From NCBI RefSeq assembly GCF_000182925.2, contig NC_026501.1:3596001-3660000 (forward strand): a DNA stretch of 64,000 nt. The letters run 5' to 3'. This document shows positions 33,961 through 45,494 of the stretch, one piece after another. This stretch comes from Neurospora crassa OR74A. Lineage: Eukaryota > Ascomycota > Sordariomycetes > Sordariales > Sordariaceae. The notes under the pieces are model-generated. The model worked only from the letters and a program-made list of their open reading frames with translations. It was not told where the DNA came from and searched no databases. Both the position numbers and the translations under genes were made by a program. How positions within the stretch are numbered: the first letter of the stretch is position 1; each line of letters begins with the position of its first letter.

Positions 33961-36900
33961 GAAAATCTTCCTTTTTCGTAATATATAGTATAATACTTAA
34001 TGGGATTACTATTACTACTTCCAATACCCTCGTCGATACTAGAGCTAATACTAATATTATTATAAACTTATCTTTCGCCCGCAAATTACGAAAGCTATTG
34101 AAATTACCCTTATATAACAATTTCAACCCTAGGTATATTACTTTATATAAGCAAATATAGCCTAATACCGTTAGTATTATATTAAAGAGATATATTAAGA
34201 TCTAAAACTTTAAGGTAAAGGATTAATAAATTATTATGTTACTAAATTTAAAACGTGATATAATTATTGGAAATATATAACTAGCGAAGAATAATATTCT
34301 TATTAACCCAACCCAATCTAAACTATTCTTTCCCTTCGATTAGAAATTAGATTAGTTCTAAAATTTTAAATTTAGTAAAGAATCTACTCTATTAAAATAC
34401 TTTAATTTCTAGCAGGATATTAAAGCCCGAAACGCCCTATTAGAAAAAGAGGATAAATAATAATAGGATAGTTATAATAATTATAAGGTAGTATTTGATT
34501 AAATTAATAAATTAGAAAGAAAATATACTAATTATAAAATACCCAACCCCTCCCTTTCCTAACGACCTCTCGCTATTATCTAAAAATAACTAAATTAATC
34601 TCTATTACTAAATATAACTAATCATTACTTTAATAAAATGGACCATTAATTATTTGAATAAAATAATAGTTCCTTACCCAAGCCCCAAGAATTTCTACCT
34701 ACTCCTTTATATAAAATAAAGCTAGTATTAACTAAAGACCCTTATTCCTTATACAATATATATAGTAAGTACTGACTAAAGTATAATTAGAGATAGACTA
34801 AGGAATAGCCCGCCGACCTCGCCTCTATTAATACTAAGCCTTTCTATAAAATAGTAAAGGAAATATATTTTAGTGTTACTAATTTATATAAATTAGAACA
34901 GTTTATCAAAAATGAATATAACGTATAAGGAAGCCCTTTAGAAATAGATAAAATAGAATTACAATAGAAAATCCTCAAAGAAGTTCCTAATTAATATTAT
35001 AATTTTTTAAAGGTCTTTAGTAAAATTAAATTAAACGCCCTCCCTAAACTCCATTCTAATATTAATTACTATATCCCGTTAAACGAAGGAGCCCAATTAA
35101 AAGATCTACATTATAGCCTCCTTTATAAAATATCCTTAAAAGAGTTAGAGGCATACTAAAATTACATTATTAAAAGCTTAAATAAAGGATTTATTAAACC
35201 TAATATAGTACTATAAGCTATACCTATCCTTTTTATATTAAAAGCTAATAGAGGATTAAAATTTTATATAAATTACTATAAATTTAATACTTTATTACAA
35301 AAGGACCGCTACCCCCTACACCTTATTAACGAAACTATTATTCGTTTTTTCTAAAATAAAGATCTTTACTAAAATTAACATCCGTTAAGCATTCTATTAT
35401 ATCCGAATATTCCCCAATAATAAAAACCTTACAACCTTCTATACGTATTATAGTACTTATAAATATAAGGTCCTTCCCTTTAGGTTAATAAATAGTTTAA
35501 TTACTTTCTAGCGATTTATTAATAAGGTCTTAATAGGCTACCTTAATAATTTTTATAGTACGTATATTAATAATATCCTTATCTTTTCCAGAAATTAAAG
35601 AAAAATATAAATTATATATAAAGAAAGTATTAGAAAGATTATAAAAAGTTAAATTATAAGTAGATATCAAGAAATATACGTTCTACGTTATTTCTATTAA
35701 ATTTTTAGGATTTATTATATTTACGGACGGTATTTTCGTTAACCCGAATAAAGTAGCTATTGTTTAAGATTAGAAAGAACCTATAAACGTAAAAGGAATT
35801 TAGTTCTTTATTAACTTCTATAACTTTTATAGGAAATTTATGAAGGAATTTAGAAGGGTTGCGCGCCTATTAATTAACTTAATTAAGAAGAATATACTAT
35901 TTTAGTAGACCAAAGAATACTAAACTTCCTTCAACGAATTAAAGGATTAATTATTGAAGGCCCCGATCCTTGCCTATTTTTATTATAAGAAGCCTACTTG
36001 TATTAAAACCGATTCCTCAGATAGAGTCTATGCTAGTATAATATTATAACGGTAACCCGAAAAATAATAATTAATACCCAATAGCTTTCTATTCGGAGAT
36101 TATACTACTAATAGAAATAAATTATATTATTTATAATAAAGAATTGTTAATAGTCGTAAAGGCCCTTAAAGTTTAGTATACTGAATTAATAAAAGTCTAC
36201 CTCTTTTTAGTAGTAACGGACTACTAAGTATTAGAATATTTTTTAATAAAGCGATTCTTAAACTCTTATTAGGTTAATTAAGCCGAATCTATATCCTAAT
36301 ATACGTTTAAATTTATTTATCGCCCTAGAAAGGAGAATATTACGGCTAATACCCTCTCCTAGAAATTGGAAGATTTTCGAACTATTAAAGATAAGAAGGA
36401 AGATTAAGGAATTTTACGTCCCTTCCAATAAAATAATTTAGAAGTATATTCCTATACAGAAAATTAAAGAGATATACTTCTAATTAATATATAAATATTA
36501 TTAGTAAAATTCTATCTATTAGATAATAAAAAAGAACCCCCTACTTTATTAAGTATAGATTTAGTAAATATACTCTTAAAGGCTGATTGAGAAGACCTTA
36601 TATTAATAATTTATTAAACTAAAGTAAAAAATAGTAATATTGAATTTTCCCTTCGAATAAACGGCCTACTACTTAAGAAAGTAAATTAATTCGTTATCCC
36701 TGAAGGCGACCTTCGCTACGCCCTTATCTACGAAGCTTATATACGCCTTATTACTAATTACTCCAGCCGAAACAAAATTCGCCGGCTTATATCCTAATAA
36801 TACTAATAAGTAGGTATATTTAATAATATTAACTGCTTCATTAATAACTATTAAACTTATGAAGCTTTAAAGGTTCTATACAATAAAACCCTCGGCCTTT

Positions 36901-38330
36901 TACACCCCTTAGGAATATTTAACTATTTATAGTCATATATTATTAATTTCAAAAGTATATTGAAGAATAAAAGGGGATATAATAATATAATAGTAATAGT
37001 AGACCATTTATTTAAAGCTTTATAATATATCCTATATAAGAATATTATAATAATTAAGTAAGTAATTTATTTCTATTACTATAATCCGTAGAAGGTATAT
37101 AGCTATTTAAAAGAAGTAATTAATAATTATGGCCCGCAATTTATGTTTTCCTTTACTAACGAAATATTAAAAATTCTGGGTATTAGGTAGAAGCTATCCT
37201 CTTTAGAATACTCTTAGACCGTGGGGTAAATAGAAATTATAAATTAATATATCGACTAGCGATTACAATTATTCGTTAACTATAATTAGAATAACTAATT
37301 AGAAGCGTTCCCCGCTCTCAACGCTATTTAAGCGGCCCTTCTTTATAAGAATATCAATATATCTTTATATAAAATTATTATAGGGTAACCTATACCGCTT
37401 CCGTTTTATTAAGGCCAACGTACTACTACCCTAATTCTAGTAAAAGAAAGGTATTTGAGAGAAGAAATTTAGGAAGTACTAAAGATATTATATAAGTTTT
37501 AGTAGGCTACCCGCGCTATTATAATTACGAAGTAAGTAAAGTAAACTATATAAATAAATAAATACTATTAAGAACCCGATTTTGAAGTAGGAGATTGCGT
37601 TTTTATTATTAAAAAGTTTTAGACTACTAATAGACTTAGTAATAAATTTGATTTCCTCTTTACTCGTATTTCCTATTATATTAAGGTAATATCTCAGTTC
37701 TCCTACGAATTAGAATTGCTACCTATATAGTAAGGCGTTAAAGTATACTATATTAATTAATTTTATAAATACTTAAATAACCCCCTACCGGGCCAAATGA
37801 ATAAGAACTCTATAGAAGAAATAATTCGAGATTAAGAAGAATAGGAGGTTAAAAGGATTACTATATTACGGTTGATCTATAGGAAATTCTACTACTAAGT
37901 AGAATAGAAAGGATAGGATCTAAATCCCCCTTAGTACCCCGCCTAGGATTTTAAGAATATATTCAATATATTTAAGGCCTTCTATAATATAAATTCGGAG
38001 AAGCCTAGACTACTGCGGTATTTATATATATAGAAGGGTATTTGAATGAAGGATTTAGTATTAGAGGACTATAAGGAAGACAATATCCTAATTAAGGGAA
38101 TATAAGGAAAATTGCTAAGGAGGTTAAACCGCTTATATAAGTAAAGATTAAAAAACAGTTATTGCTATATAATATATAATAGCAATTCGTAGGATTGGTC
38201 TAATAGCGTAGTAGCGGGAGTGAGGGCCCCTAAGCTATAATATAGGCTACTCCAAAGGTACCCCTCCTCTACCTAGAAAGTGATTGTAATAAGAAGGCTA
38301 TAGGTTTGAACTATATTATAATTAAAAAAA
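33960..38330 (+). pseudogene. G5 pol (protease, RT, RNase H, integrase), RIP-degraded
   Basis: Protease: LVDTRANTN at 34029-34055, the active-site DTG with Gly changed to Arg. RT: LKANRGLKFYINYYKFN and KDRYPLHLINETI at about 35230-35340; YINNILIF near 35562-35590, again YxDD turned to YxNN. RNase H around 35990-36240. Integrase: VIVDHLFKAL (first catalytic Asp kept) near 36990-37020, NNYGPQFMFSF near 37120-37155 (second Asp now Asn), and GQIEIINQYID near 37220-37260 with the Glu kept. The tail to 38330 could hold a chromodomain but I could not read one. Confidence 0.84.
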
Positions 38331-38376
38331 TTTTTCCGATTTTAAGGGTAGAATTCTTATTGAAGGGGGAGGGTAA

Positions 38377-38622
38377 TATTATAGCCCGGCCTAACCGACC
38401 TATACCTAGGCATTTGCATTAGTAGTATAGTTGCTTGGATATAAATAATTTAATTGGTTATAAATTAGATAAGGAGTAGTCCGGGCGACCTAGGTCGGGA
38501 AGTATATCTTTTAGCCTAGCTGCTTATACAACTCTTTCCTTTTATTTTATCCTTTAATTATAAATTCTATATTAAACGTTAATAACGCTACAGCCCTACC
38601 TCGTCCATTACATACCTTTACA
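38377..38622 (+). repeat. 3' LTR of G5
   Basis: A 246-bp partner of 30438-30681, ending in TTTACA and followed by CTACC. Confidence 0.87.
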
Positions 38623-38727
38623 CTACCTCTGTCTCCGTACCCCCGCCCCACATAAAATGTGGGTCTCCTCGAACTTTAAACGGGTAGAGTAGAGTGCTTT
38701 TAGAGGTTGTAGGTCTAACTAAGACTA
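38623..38727. mobile_element. M4, right fragment: MITE remnant
   Basis: It contains CCCCACATAAAATGTGGGTC and ends AAGACTA (a decayed GAGACTA), matching both ends of the M2/M3 family with the middle deleted, like M1. G5 inserted near its left end. Confidence 0.55.
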
Positions 38728-39453
38728 GATTCTGCTAGTTAGACCTTAAAACCTAAAACCTAGTACCTTAAGTTAATATAGTACCTCGTACACATCTCTA
38801 CTAGGATTAGAAAGGCTAAATTTTGTAACTTGTAATTAGTAGTAATTAACTAGTCCAAATAACCTATAGGGAGGAGAAGGTCAACTTAGTTATCTCTAAT
38901 ATATAATTCTCGCTGGACAGCAACTGAAATAGTAGACTTTGAATAGAAAACTATAAAAAAAATAGAAAATAAATTAAAGAATAAAATAAAACAAATATAT
39001 TATAATTGTAACACTTTAGTATATACTTTATTATTTAAACTTTTTAGTACTAAACTTAATAGTAGTATATGTAACAGGTCTGCTAGAGTATTGTACAGCG
39101 AGTAGTCGTGTGTGGTTGAAATACTATATTTAATAAAGAGAGTAAGGGAAGACTGTACTAGAAGGGTGTAGTTGAAAGAAGGTTTTATAGTCGGGCGTAC
39201 AGGCTAGGCAAATATGTGGATCCGACTAATTAGAAAGCGTATATCCTTATTAATACAACCTATCCCGTCTTAGTAGACTTAGTAAGGCCGAGTCTTTAAT
39301 CCTAGGCGCTAGCCCTATAATAGTATATAAATATACTTAAGTAATATAATAGTAGAATTAGTAGGTAAATGTATATCAAAGTTTCTTCTACTTATATATA
39401 TACGTACTTATATATAACATCCTCTAAATACTTCCAAATTACTAACTATAATT
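38728..39453. other. AT-rich DNA without a recognised feature
   Basis: No coding frame or repeat relation was recognised in this stretch between the M4 remnant and LINE A4. Confidence 0.5.
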
Positions 39454-39467
39454 ATTTTATATAAGTA

Positions 39468-40216
39468 ATAATAATCTTATTCTCCATACTATATAACTAT
39501 AGAGCCGTATTACTATAGGGTTCTTCTTTAATTCTCTAGAGGGGAAAATTGTACAGCGTTAAGCGCCGCCGGATAAAAACCCTTAGTTCTATCTCAATTA
39601 TAAATTTCTATACCGCTCCTACTTTGTTTATAACTATAATAACTCTTACTTACTATTATAATAAACTAATTTCGTTTCTCCTACTGCTATACTATCCTAA
39701 TACTAGAATAATAAGGATAATAGAAATAGGATTAAATTTAGAGCATTACCTTCTTCGCTACTTCTCTATTTTAACCCCTACTACTCCTTCCTCTACTCTC
39801 TTCCTACTTTTCTATCCTATTTTCCTATTTACCTCCCTATTTTTCTACCTCCTTTAACTATTTATAATTACCTCTACCCCGTCCCTTTATTTTCTACCCC
39901 GCGGATCTACCTCGATTTCTAACAATATAAGGACCCTCTCCCTTATTAATATAATTCCCCTATAATGCTCCTTCCTAATTTCTTCCCCCTTTCTTCCCTA
40001 TTATAACTTCTTCTAAAATAATTTTCTTTAATTATTATTACCCTAGCCCAATCGATTAAATTTCCAATATAGAAGTCTCCTCTTCCAATCCGTCCCTAAG
40101 TCCTACGTCTCCTATAGGCTTGGAGCCTATGACCCTCGCTCGCAACCTCCGTAATTTCTTTAGTAGCCGCGTCTCATAAAACTAGTACAACTTCCTTCCC
40201 TATCTTTTCCAATCCA
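39468..40216 (-). mobile_element. LINE A4: 5'-truncated family A copy
   Basis: 749 bp flanked by an exact 14-bp duplication ATTTTATATAAGTA (39454-39467 and 40217-40230). An ATAATA tail adjoins the left end, so sense is minus and only the 3' terminal region is present. It carries the family A terminus (CTCTAGAGGGGAAAA and GGATAAAAACCC near 39535-39580). Between about 40110 and 40190 it differs from A2/A3 and is less mutated. Confidence 0.82.
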
Positions 40217-40230
40217 ATTTTATATAAGTA

Positions 40231-41069
40231 GTTATATAATTACTCCTTATATATAAGATTGCCTATTAAGTTAATATATATGTATATATTTATTATTACC
40301 CTTTTTAAGGCCTTTAAGGACCTAATAACTATATTAACTATCTTATAAGCCCCTAAATACCCATTTTAAAGGAGCTGAAAGTCTTATTCTCTAAATATTA
40401 CTTTTTTATATATCTTTTTAAATAAATATAAAGTACTACCCCAAGTTATATATATAAATAAAGGAACTAACTACAATTCTAGTTTTTAAACATACTTTAA
40501 CCCTTAAAATCTAATTTACTACTTATTACTAAAAGTTTAAAGAGGGAAGATTTACACTTTCATAGAGTAAGTTTATTAAAGGTTATCAATAAAAGCTAAT
40601 ATAAGGGCATAGAGACTAAGTATATAAGAGTATTATAACTATTTAAACGTATATATATATAGTATAATATAAAATATAAGGGCTATTGTAAGTAGTAAAG
40701 TGAATTAATATAACTAAAGTTAGTAATATATATATAGTATGTTTTTTAAATAATATATATAATTTAGGATAGAAGTTTATATATATTTGGAGATACATAT
40801 ACACTAGCAGACACATACTAAGACTTTTTATTTTCCTAATATAGAAATTTCAAGGGGTTTTTAGAGTACTAGCCTACTTACAAAGTCCTAAGAGACCTCG
40901 AAAAAGATATTCCAAAAAGTATATATTATACTAAAATAGTAGGCTATTTTCTATACATTCAAGTACTTATGTAAACTCCTTACTAAATAATTGCAGCAGC
41001 TATTTTCTAAGCATTTAGAGGGTTTTATACAGCATCAGGTGTATGCACTTTCAGGGGAAATTACTGTAC
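40231..41069. other. AT-rich DNA without a recognised feature
   Basis: Heavily AT-rich with TATA-type simple sequence; no coding frame or element end was recognised. It borders MITE M2. Confidence 0.5.
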
Positions 41070-41078
41070 ACTAGAGGT

Positions 41079-41998
41079 TAGTTTCTATTACATTAACCTC
41101 CAACGACAAGTTTCAGCGGACCTGCCCCACAATTATGTGGGTCTCCTCTCCTCGAACTTTTGTAAGAGGAGGTCTGTTACGGTTTTGCGCTAAAACGCCG
41201 TCGGCTGTAGAAACTCCTATATAAACTCCAAATTTTCTTTTTATATTTTCCCTTATAATAAAATAAGGAAAAATAGTAAAAATAAGAATAAGGTATCCGG
41301 AGGATGATCTTTTTAAGCTCTTTTTAAAAAAATTCTTTTTTTTAAGCTCGGACCACCCTTTATAATAATGCAACCTTAAAAGTAAACCTTCGTCGGTTGC
41401 AATTGCTTTTAAGGTTTTGGACACTCCTTATTTTTTACCCTATTATTAGTTATATAGTTGAAAAAATTATATAGTGAGAATGGCCTCGGTGAGACGGTTC
41501 TAATGGTACCATTTTTATAATGCACGGACCACCCGTTGAAGTAATGCAACTTCGAGGGGGTAGTATTCCATTTTTCTACTTTTAGATTTCTTTTATTTTT
41601 AGCCCTAATCTTATTATAATATATAAAATATCTATATAGGGAGGATGGTCTCGATGAGCCGGTTTTAATGGTATTATTCTTATAAAGCACAGACTACCCG
41701 TTAAAGTAATATAGCCTTGAGGGGGTAAAAGTCTAAAAGTTCAAAGCCTTGTATTTCGACGATTTCTAATCGTATAAGGAAATTAAGACTACTATTAGAA
41801 TCAAAATAAACAATTCTATATAGAAGTTATTTTTCATCATTTTTATTAATTTTGCTAGATTTATTATATATATTAATGCTTGGTTATTCTTCTGTAGCCA
41901 ACGGCTAAAATACCCAAAACCCGCTCAGACCTGCTACCGCAAAAACGGGTGGGGTGGGGTGGTTTTGGAGGTGAGTGGGTTATTGAGAACTGAGACTA
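41079..41998 (+). mobile_element. M2: 920-bp non-autonomous DNA element with 9-bp target duplication
   Basis: It begins TAGTTTC (decayed TAGTCTC), ends GAGACTA and is flanked by exact ACTAGAGGT copies (41070-41078 and 41999-42007). The outer parts keep GC blocks (hairpin CCCCACAATTATGTGGG; GGGTGGGGTGGGGTGG), while the inner 700 bp are AT-rich. The inside consists of three imperfect tandem units spaced 165-176 bp (about 41301, 41477, 41642), each with an AGGATGGTCTC-like and an ACCACCCGTTGAAGTAATGC-like block. There is no transposase. It lies at the left edge of the gene island. Confidence 0.85.
41290..41745 (+). repeat. Three tandem units inside M2
   Basis: Units begin near 41301, 41477 and 41642 and share the blocks GAGGATGGTCTCGATGAG and GGGGGTA. 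Spacing is 176 and 165 bp. The same array occurs inverted in M3 (45925-46290). Confidence 0.7.
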
Positions 41999-42007
41999 AC
42001 TAGAGGT

Positions 42008-42468
42008 AATGTTTCCACACCCGCCGTCCCGTGAAGAGCCTCGTCCCCGGCCCGGGCCCCCGGTCTTCAACCTAACTTAACTTGCATACACCAAATGCAA
42101 TCAGCAATTCATGAGGCTATCGGCAGCATCTCATCAGGGCTCAATGAAAGATGACGACAAGGGACACTGAGACACCAGTTAGAGAACGCCGCGTGAGTTG
42201 AACGGTAGATTCGCTCATGATCTGACAGCCTGGCGGTCTCACAGCCGGTTTGTCTATTTCCCGCATGACTATCCCTACATTCGTAGCTTCCACGTACCAA
42301 GCGAGTCATCATCGAACAGTTTTTGAGCCTACCTCTTTACCTTCCCACAACCGAAATTTACCGCTCACTACCCCACATTACCGCATAATCTCACTGCATA
42401 CGACGAAGTGTTGATCTTACCACTGGAGTGCCCTTCCACACGTGGTACCTTGTTGTTAGCGCCTGCGG
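42008..42468 (+). promoter_or_regulatory. Presumed promoter and 5' leader of the acetyltransferase gene
   Basis: Balanced base composition, no RIP. No strong TATA box or known operator was recognised; short pyrimidine-rich stretches occur near 42330-42350 before the predicted start codon. The minus frame at 42109-42312 is considered accidental. The role is inferred only from position. Confidence 0.4.
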
Positions 42469-44316
42469 ATGACGAGCATCCCTCAGCCGATCCGGCCACT
42501 TGGGCCGTGGTATGTCTTCAATCTATCTCAACCCATCCATACCTCTTCCGCCTCCTCTGCCAGCACATCTACCTATTCCGCTTGCCCTCATTCCGTCGGT
42601 CTCTGGTGGTGGCCAGGGCAACTCCGCGTAAGGATGTGGAAGGTCCTCCATCATCGGATGGCCTTTCAGCCCTGTGCTTCCGTCTGTATGCACTGCGCCG
42701 TCTCAACCACCTCCGTCCGCTCCCTGCATTGGCCAGTCCTGCTTCCTGAACCCCAGCCCCCTACCAGTCTCCCAACCGGTTGTTCACCCCTTCCCCTCTT
42801 GACAAGCTCACCCCAAGGCTAATCGTTACGGTTATATTCCGGTGCTGTTCTCAGTGAAGTGTATTCGTCCTCAAGGCACGCGTTGGGCTTCTATCGGTGC
42901 CTGGCCAACACTTGTCGCTATGCTGTTCCATGGTCTGTCCTCCAAGGCAAGAGTGTTCCCGACGTATTGGAGGCTGCAGTCGCAAATCTGGTCCTCCGGT
43001 TGCCCCGGTTGAGTGTGGCAATCACTGGCGATGAAGCATCTCGCCCTTACTTTGCCTCGGTGTCCTCTCTGGATCTTTCTTACCACTTGGAATGTGTGGA
43101 GCTGCGTGCCGAACTTGATTTTCATGCTCGCGACTCACACCTACTCCATATGTTAGAAGCCCAACACAACCAGTTGTGGCCTGACGTCGAGTTCCGACCG
43201 CCCTGGAAGGTGCTTGCTGTTTATAATCCTCGGCCGTCACAACTTGAGGACAGGCTGATACTCGATATTGTGCTTGCCATCCACCACTCTCTCGCTGATG
43301 GAAGGAGCACAGCCATTTTTCAGGCCAGTCTCTTGGACGAATTGAACAAGCCACCCGTCCGCCCCTCGTGCCTAGAGGACCACGTTTTACGGATGCTCAG
43401 CAAGCCTCATGGGCACATTTCGCCACCTCAGGAAGAGCTCGTCAAATTCACCACGTCTTGGAGGTTCCTCGCCGGCACGTTGTGGAACGAATTCGTCTCA
43501 GGCTGGCTCTGCAAACCAGCGACCGACCTTCCTTGGGCGAGCGCACCGATCAAGCCTGACCCTTACCAAACCAGACTCCGTCTGGTTACCATCCCTGCAA
43601 AAGCTGTGTCACAGCTTCTTGCCAATTGCAGGGCGAATGGCACCACACTCACCCCTTTACTTCATGTGCTAATTCTCACATCTCTGGCTCGACGCTTAAC
43701 AGCAGAGGCAGCCACGTCATTTCAGAGCTGCACTCCTGTAGACTTGCGCCCCTTTATTCAATCTGGATCTCATGTGGCTGATCCCGCCGAAGTCTTTGGA
43801 GTACTGGTCACTTCGGCGTCGCATAGTTTCAACTCTTCTCGTGTCTCGGGGCTGCGGGAGCAAGGAAGCGGAGAGAAGATTTGGAGCCTTGCTCAAACCT
43901 TGCGTCAGGAACTCAAGGACCGGGTCGAGACCATTCCTCAAGATGACATGGTAAGTATGCTTCGCTGGATTGCCAACTGGCGCAGTTTCTGGCTCAACAA
44001 GGTGAACAAGCCGCGAGAGCACACATTCGAAGTGTCCAACATTGGATCGCTGCATGGCAGTCCGGGAAACACTGCCAATGCAGACGGAGAAACCGGTTCA
44101 AAGTGGCAGATAGTACGGTCTGTAATGTCGCAGTGCGCCATAGTCGCGGGGCCGGCTCTCTGTGCTAGCGTTTCGGGTGTTGTAGGGGGTCCCATAAGCA
44201 TTGCGCTAAGTTGGCAGGAAGGTATCATCGAGTCAGAACTCGTGGAAGGTGTAGCACACGACTTGCAGCTCTGGTTGAACCAAGGCGGTCCAGTGCATGG
44301 TCAAAGGTTGCCGTAA
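42469..44316 (+). CDS. Alcohol acetyltransferase-family protein (two exons, 42469-42509 and 42855-44316)
   Basis: Predicted 500 residues, related to the fungal alcohol acetyltransferase family (AATase; yeast Atf1/Atf2/Sli1 type, CoA-dependent acyltransferase superfamily). Such enzymes move acetyl from acetyl-CoA to an alcohol or amine; the substrate here is unknown. The long frame has no ATG near its 5' end, but the family N-terminus is completed by an upstream exon MTSIPQPIRPLGP, joined in phase across a GTATGT...CAG intron to EVYSSSRHALGFYRC. Visible motifs in the 500-residue numbering: HHSLADG at 157-163 (HxxxDG, catalytic His), PVDLRPF at about 308-314, KPREHTFEVSNIGSL at 399-413, and a final SWQEGII strand near 466. 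Length and motif order suit the family. The second exon has normal codon use and no RIP stops, so it is likely functional. The first exon is an inference; RNA data would settle it. Confidence 0.82.
42510..42854 (+). other. Predicted intron 1 of the acetyltransferase gene
   Basis: The donor GTATGT (42510-42515) matches the fungal consensus. The acceptor is TTCTCAG (ends 42854), with a possible branch site GCTAAT at 42818-42823. Phase 2 joining gives GPCEV. At 345 bp it is long for a fungal intron, and frames remain open across it, so a different exon structure is possible. Confidence 0.5.
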
Positions 44317-45493
44317 TGTGCGCTGACACGGAAGTTGGTGTCGTGGAAACGAGGTCTTGCCGATCAGCAGCTGGGAGGTGGTGGTTAACTTGTATAAGCA
44401 GGCTCTTTTCTGTAACAGAAGTCTTCTAAGCCTTTGTGCTCTCCGTGTAGACCTTCCGGACACCATAGAAGAGTCAGTGGCTGTACTTGAGCTAATGGCG
44501 TTACTTTACTTGTTAGAATGGTACATGCAATCTAGTGCTGTGCTTGTCTATTAATTTGATAGCCAAGTTCCCACTCCTAGCATACTAGAGGAGCTGTCTT
44601 CCGATTTCTCCTAAACCTTTCAAGGACCGAATGAATGGTTTACCTAGGTATCAGGATCCGAGAGGCGTCAACAAGATTACGGCGTGTTTCAACTTGGAAA
44701 AAGAATAATACCTGGACTACCGCAAAGACTCGAAGCATAGCTTTTCAACTTCCAGGAAAACCAAGCAGGGTCTGTAAGCACACTGCAATATTTATGCCCA
44801 CTTAAGATTTCTATGCAAGATGGTGACTCTGAATGTCCACACCCTCCAGCTCCCTTGAAGAAATAGGTGGGAAAAGGTAGAGCTCTAGAGGAATCTAATT
44901 TACAGTGCTTTGGGATAGGAACACGTCTCCCCCACTCTTTTTTGAAGGCATAAAATCCACAGAATCGGGCATATGTATGTCTAATTATGCCTGATTTCCC
45001 TGGAAGTCGAAAAGCTATGCCCCGAGTCTTTGCGGTATTCACACCTTGAAAACGCCTTGGGAAGTTGTTTTGGGGTCTCAAGCTGATGATCAAACTAGGT
45101 AGTTAGCTGGTGCGCGTCTGGCGAGTCCCAAAAAGAGGGGGCCGTGGCACGGGTACTTATCGAACTGTACATATGCTAATACACTACAGAGGGGAGAAAG
45201 AGTTGTGCATAGAGCCCTAACCCTCATTCACTTTACTACGACCAGTTCGGACCATGATACATAGTAGATGTCAATGCAATAGGTAGCCACCTTCTTATCT
45301 TGGGGACGAGCTATGTACTGTACATAGTTGCTAGGTGAGAAGCTTGACACGCCCGGGGTACAATGCTGCATGAAATCAACTGTGATGATATGAAGCGTTA
45401 ACGGCTTTTTGGTAGTTCTAGTAGTCGCTTCATATCTGTCGAATGTGCATTTGTTCTAACCACTTCTAGGTGGTCCACACTATGTACGCAGTA
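44317..45493. other. 3' flank of the gene: single-copy DNA with an inverted repeat
   Basis: Balanced composition and no convincing gene. A minus frame of 134 codons (44689-45093) starts and ends around a 37-nt inverted repeat and has no recognisable domain, so I do not call it. The terminator of the acetyltransferase gene should lie in the first few hundred bases, but no clear signal was read. Confidence 0.5.
44720..45035. repeat. 37-nt inverted repeat, arms 44720-44756 and 44999-45035
   Basis: Arms CCGCAAAGACTCGAAGCATA... and its reverse complement match at 34 of 37 positions; the three differences are A in the left arm against G. The spacer is 242 bp. It could be a MITE with inverted ends or a structured RNA. 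No target duplication was identified. Confidence 0.75.
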
Positions 45494-45494
45494 C

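Larger units (their letters stand above)
30438..38622 (+). mobile_element. G5: RIP-degraded Ty3/gypsy element
   Basis: LTRs are 30438-30681 and 38377-38622 (244 and 246 bp; start TATTATAGCCCGG, a decayed TGTTATAG). The target duplication is CTACC (30433-30437 and 38623-38627). A polypurine tract (GAAGGGGGAGGG, about 38362-38373) precedes the 3' LTR, so sense is +. Order: leader with an odd GC-normal segment (about 30885-31640), gag, protease, RT, RNase H, integrase. Length is 8185 bp. All frames are broken by TAA/TAG. Confidence 0.88.

Noticed and set aside
42408-42822. Two overlapping + frames of 113 and 117 codons
   Set aside because: Low-complexity Ser/Pro/Leu content without a known domain; they overlap the predicted first exon and intron of the acetyltransferase. 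Only the first 13 codons of the second frame are used, as exon 1.
43946-43955. GGTAAGT inside the acetyltransferase frame as a possible intron donor
   Set aside because: The frame continues through it with family-like sequence (DDMVSMLRWIANWRSFW), so no intron is needed.
43022-44466. Frames of 60-112 codons on both strands inside the acetyltransferase gene
   Set aside because: Shadows of the long coding frame 42855-44316.
44689-45093. 134-codon minus frame
   Set aside because: Its ends lie over the two arms of the 37-nt inverted repeat, so the two ends of the product are related through the repeat. No domain; not called as a gene.
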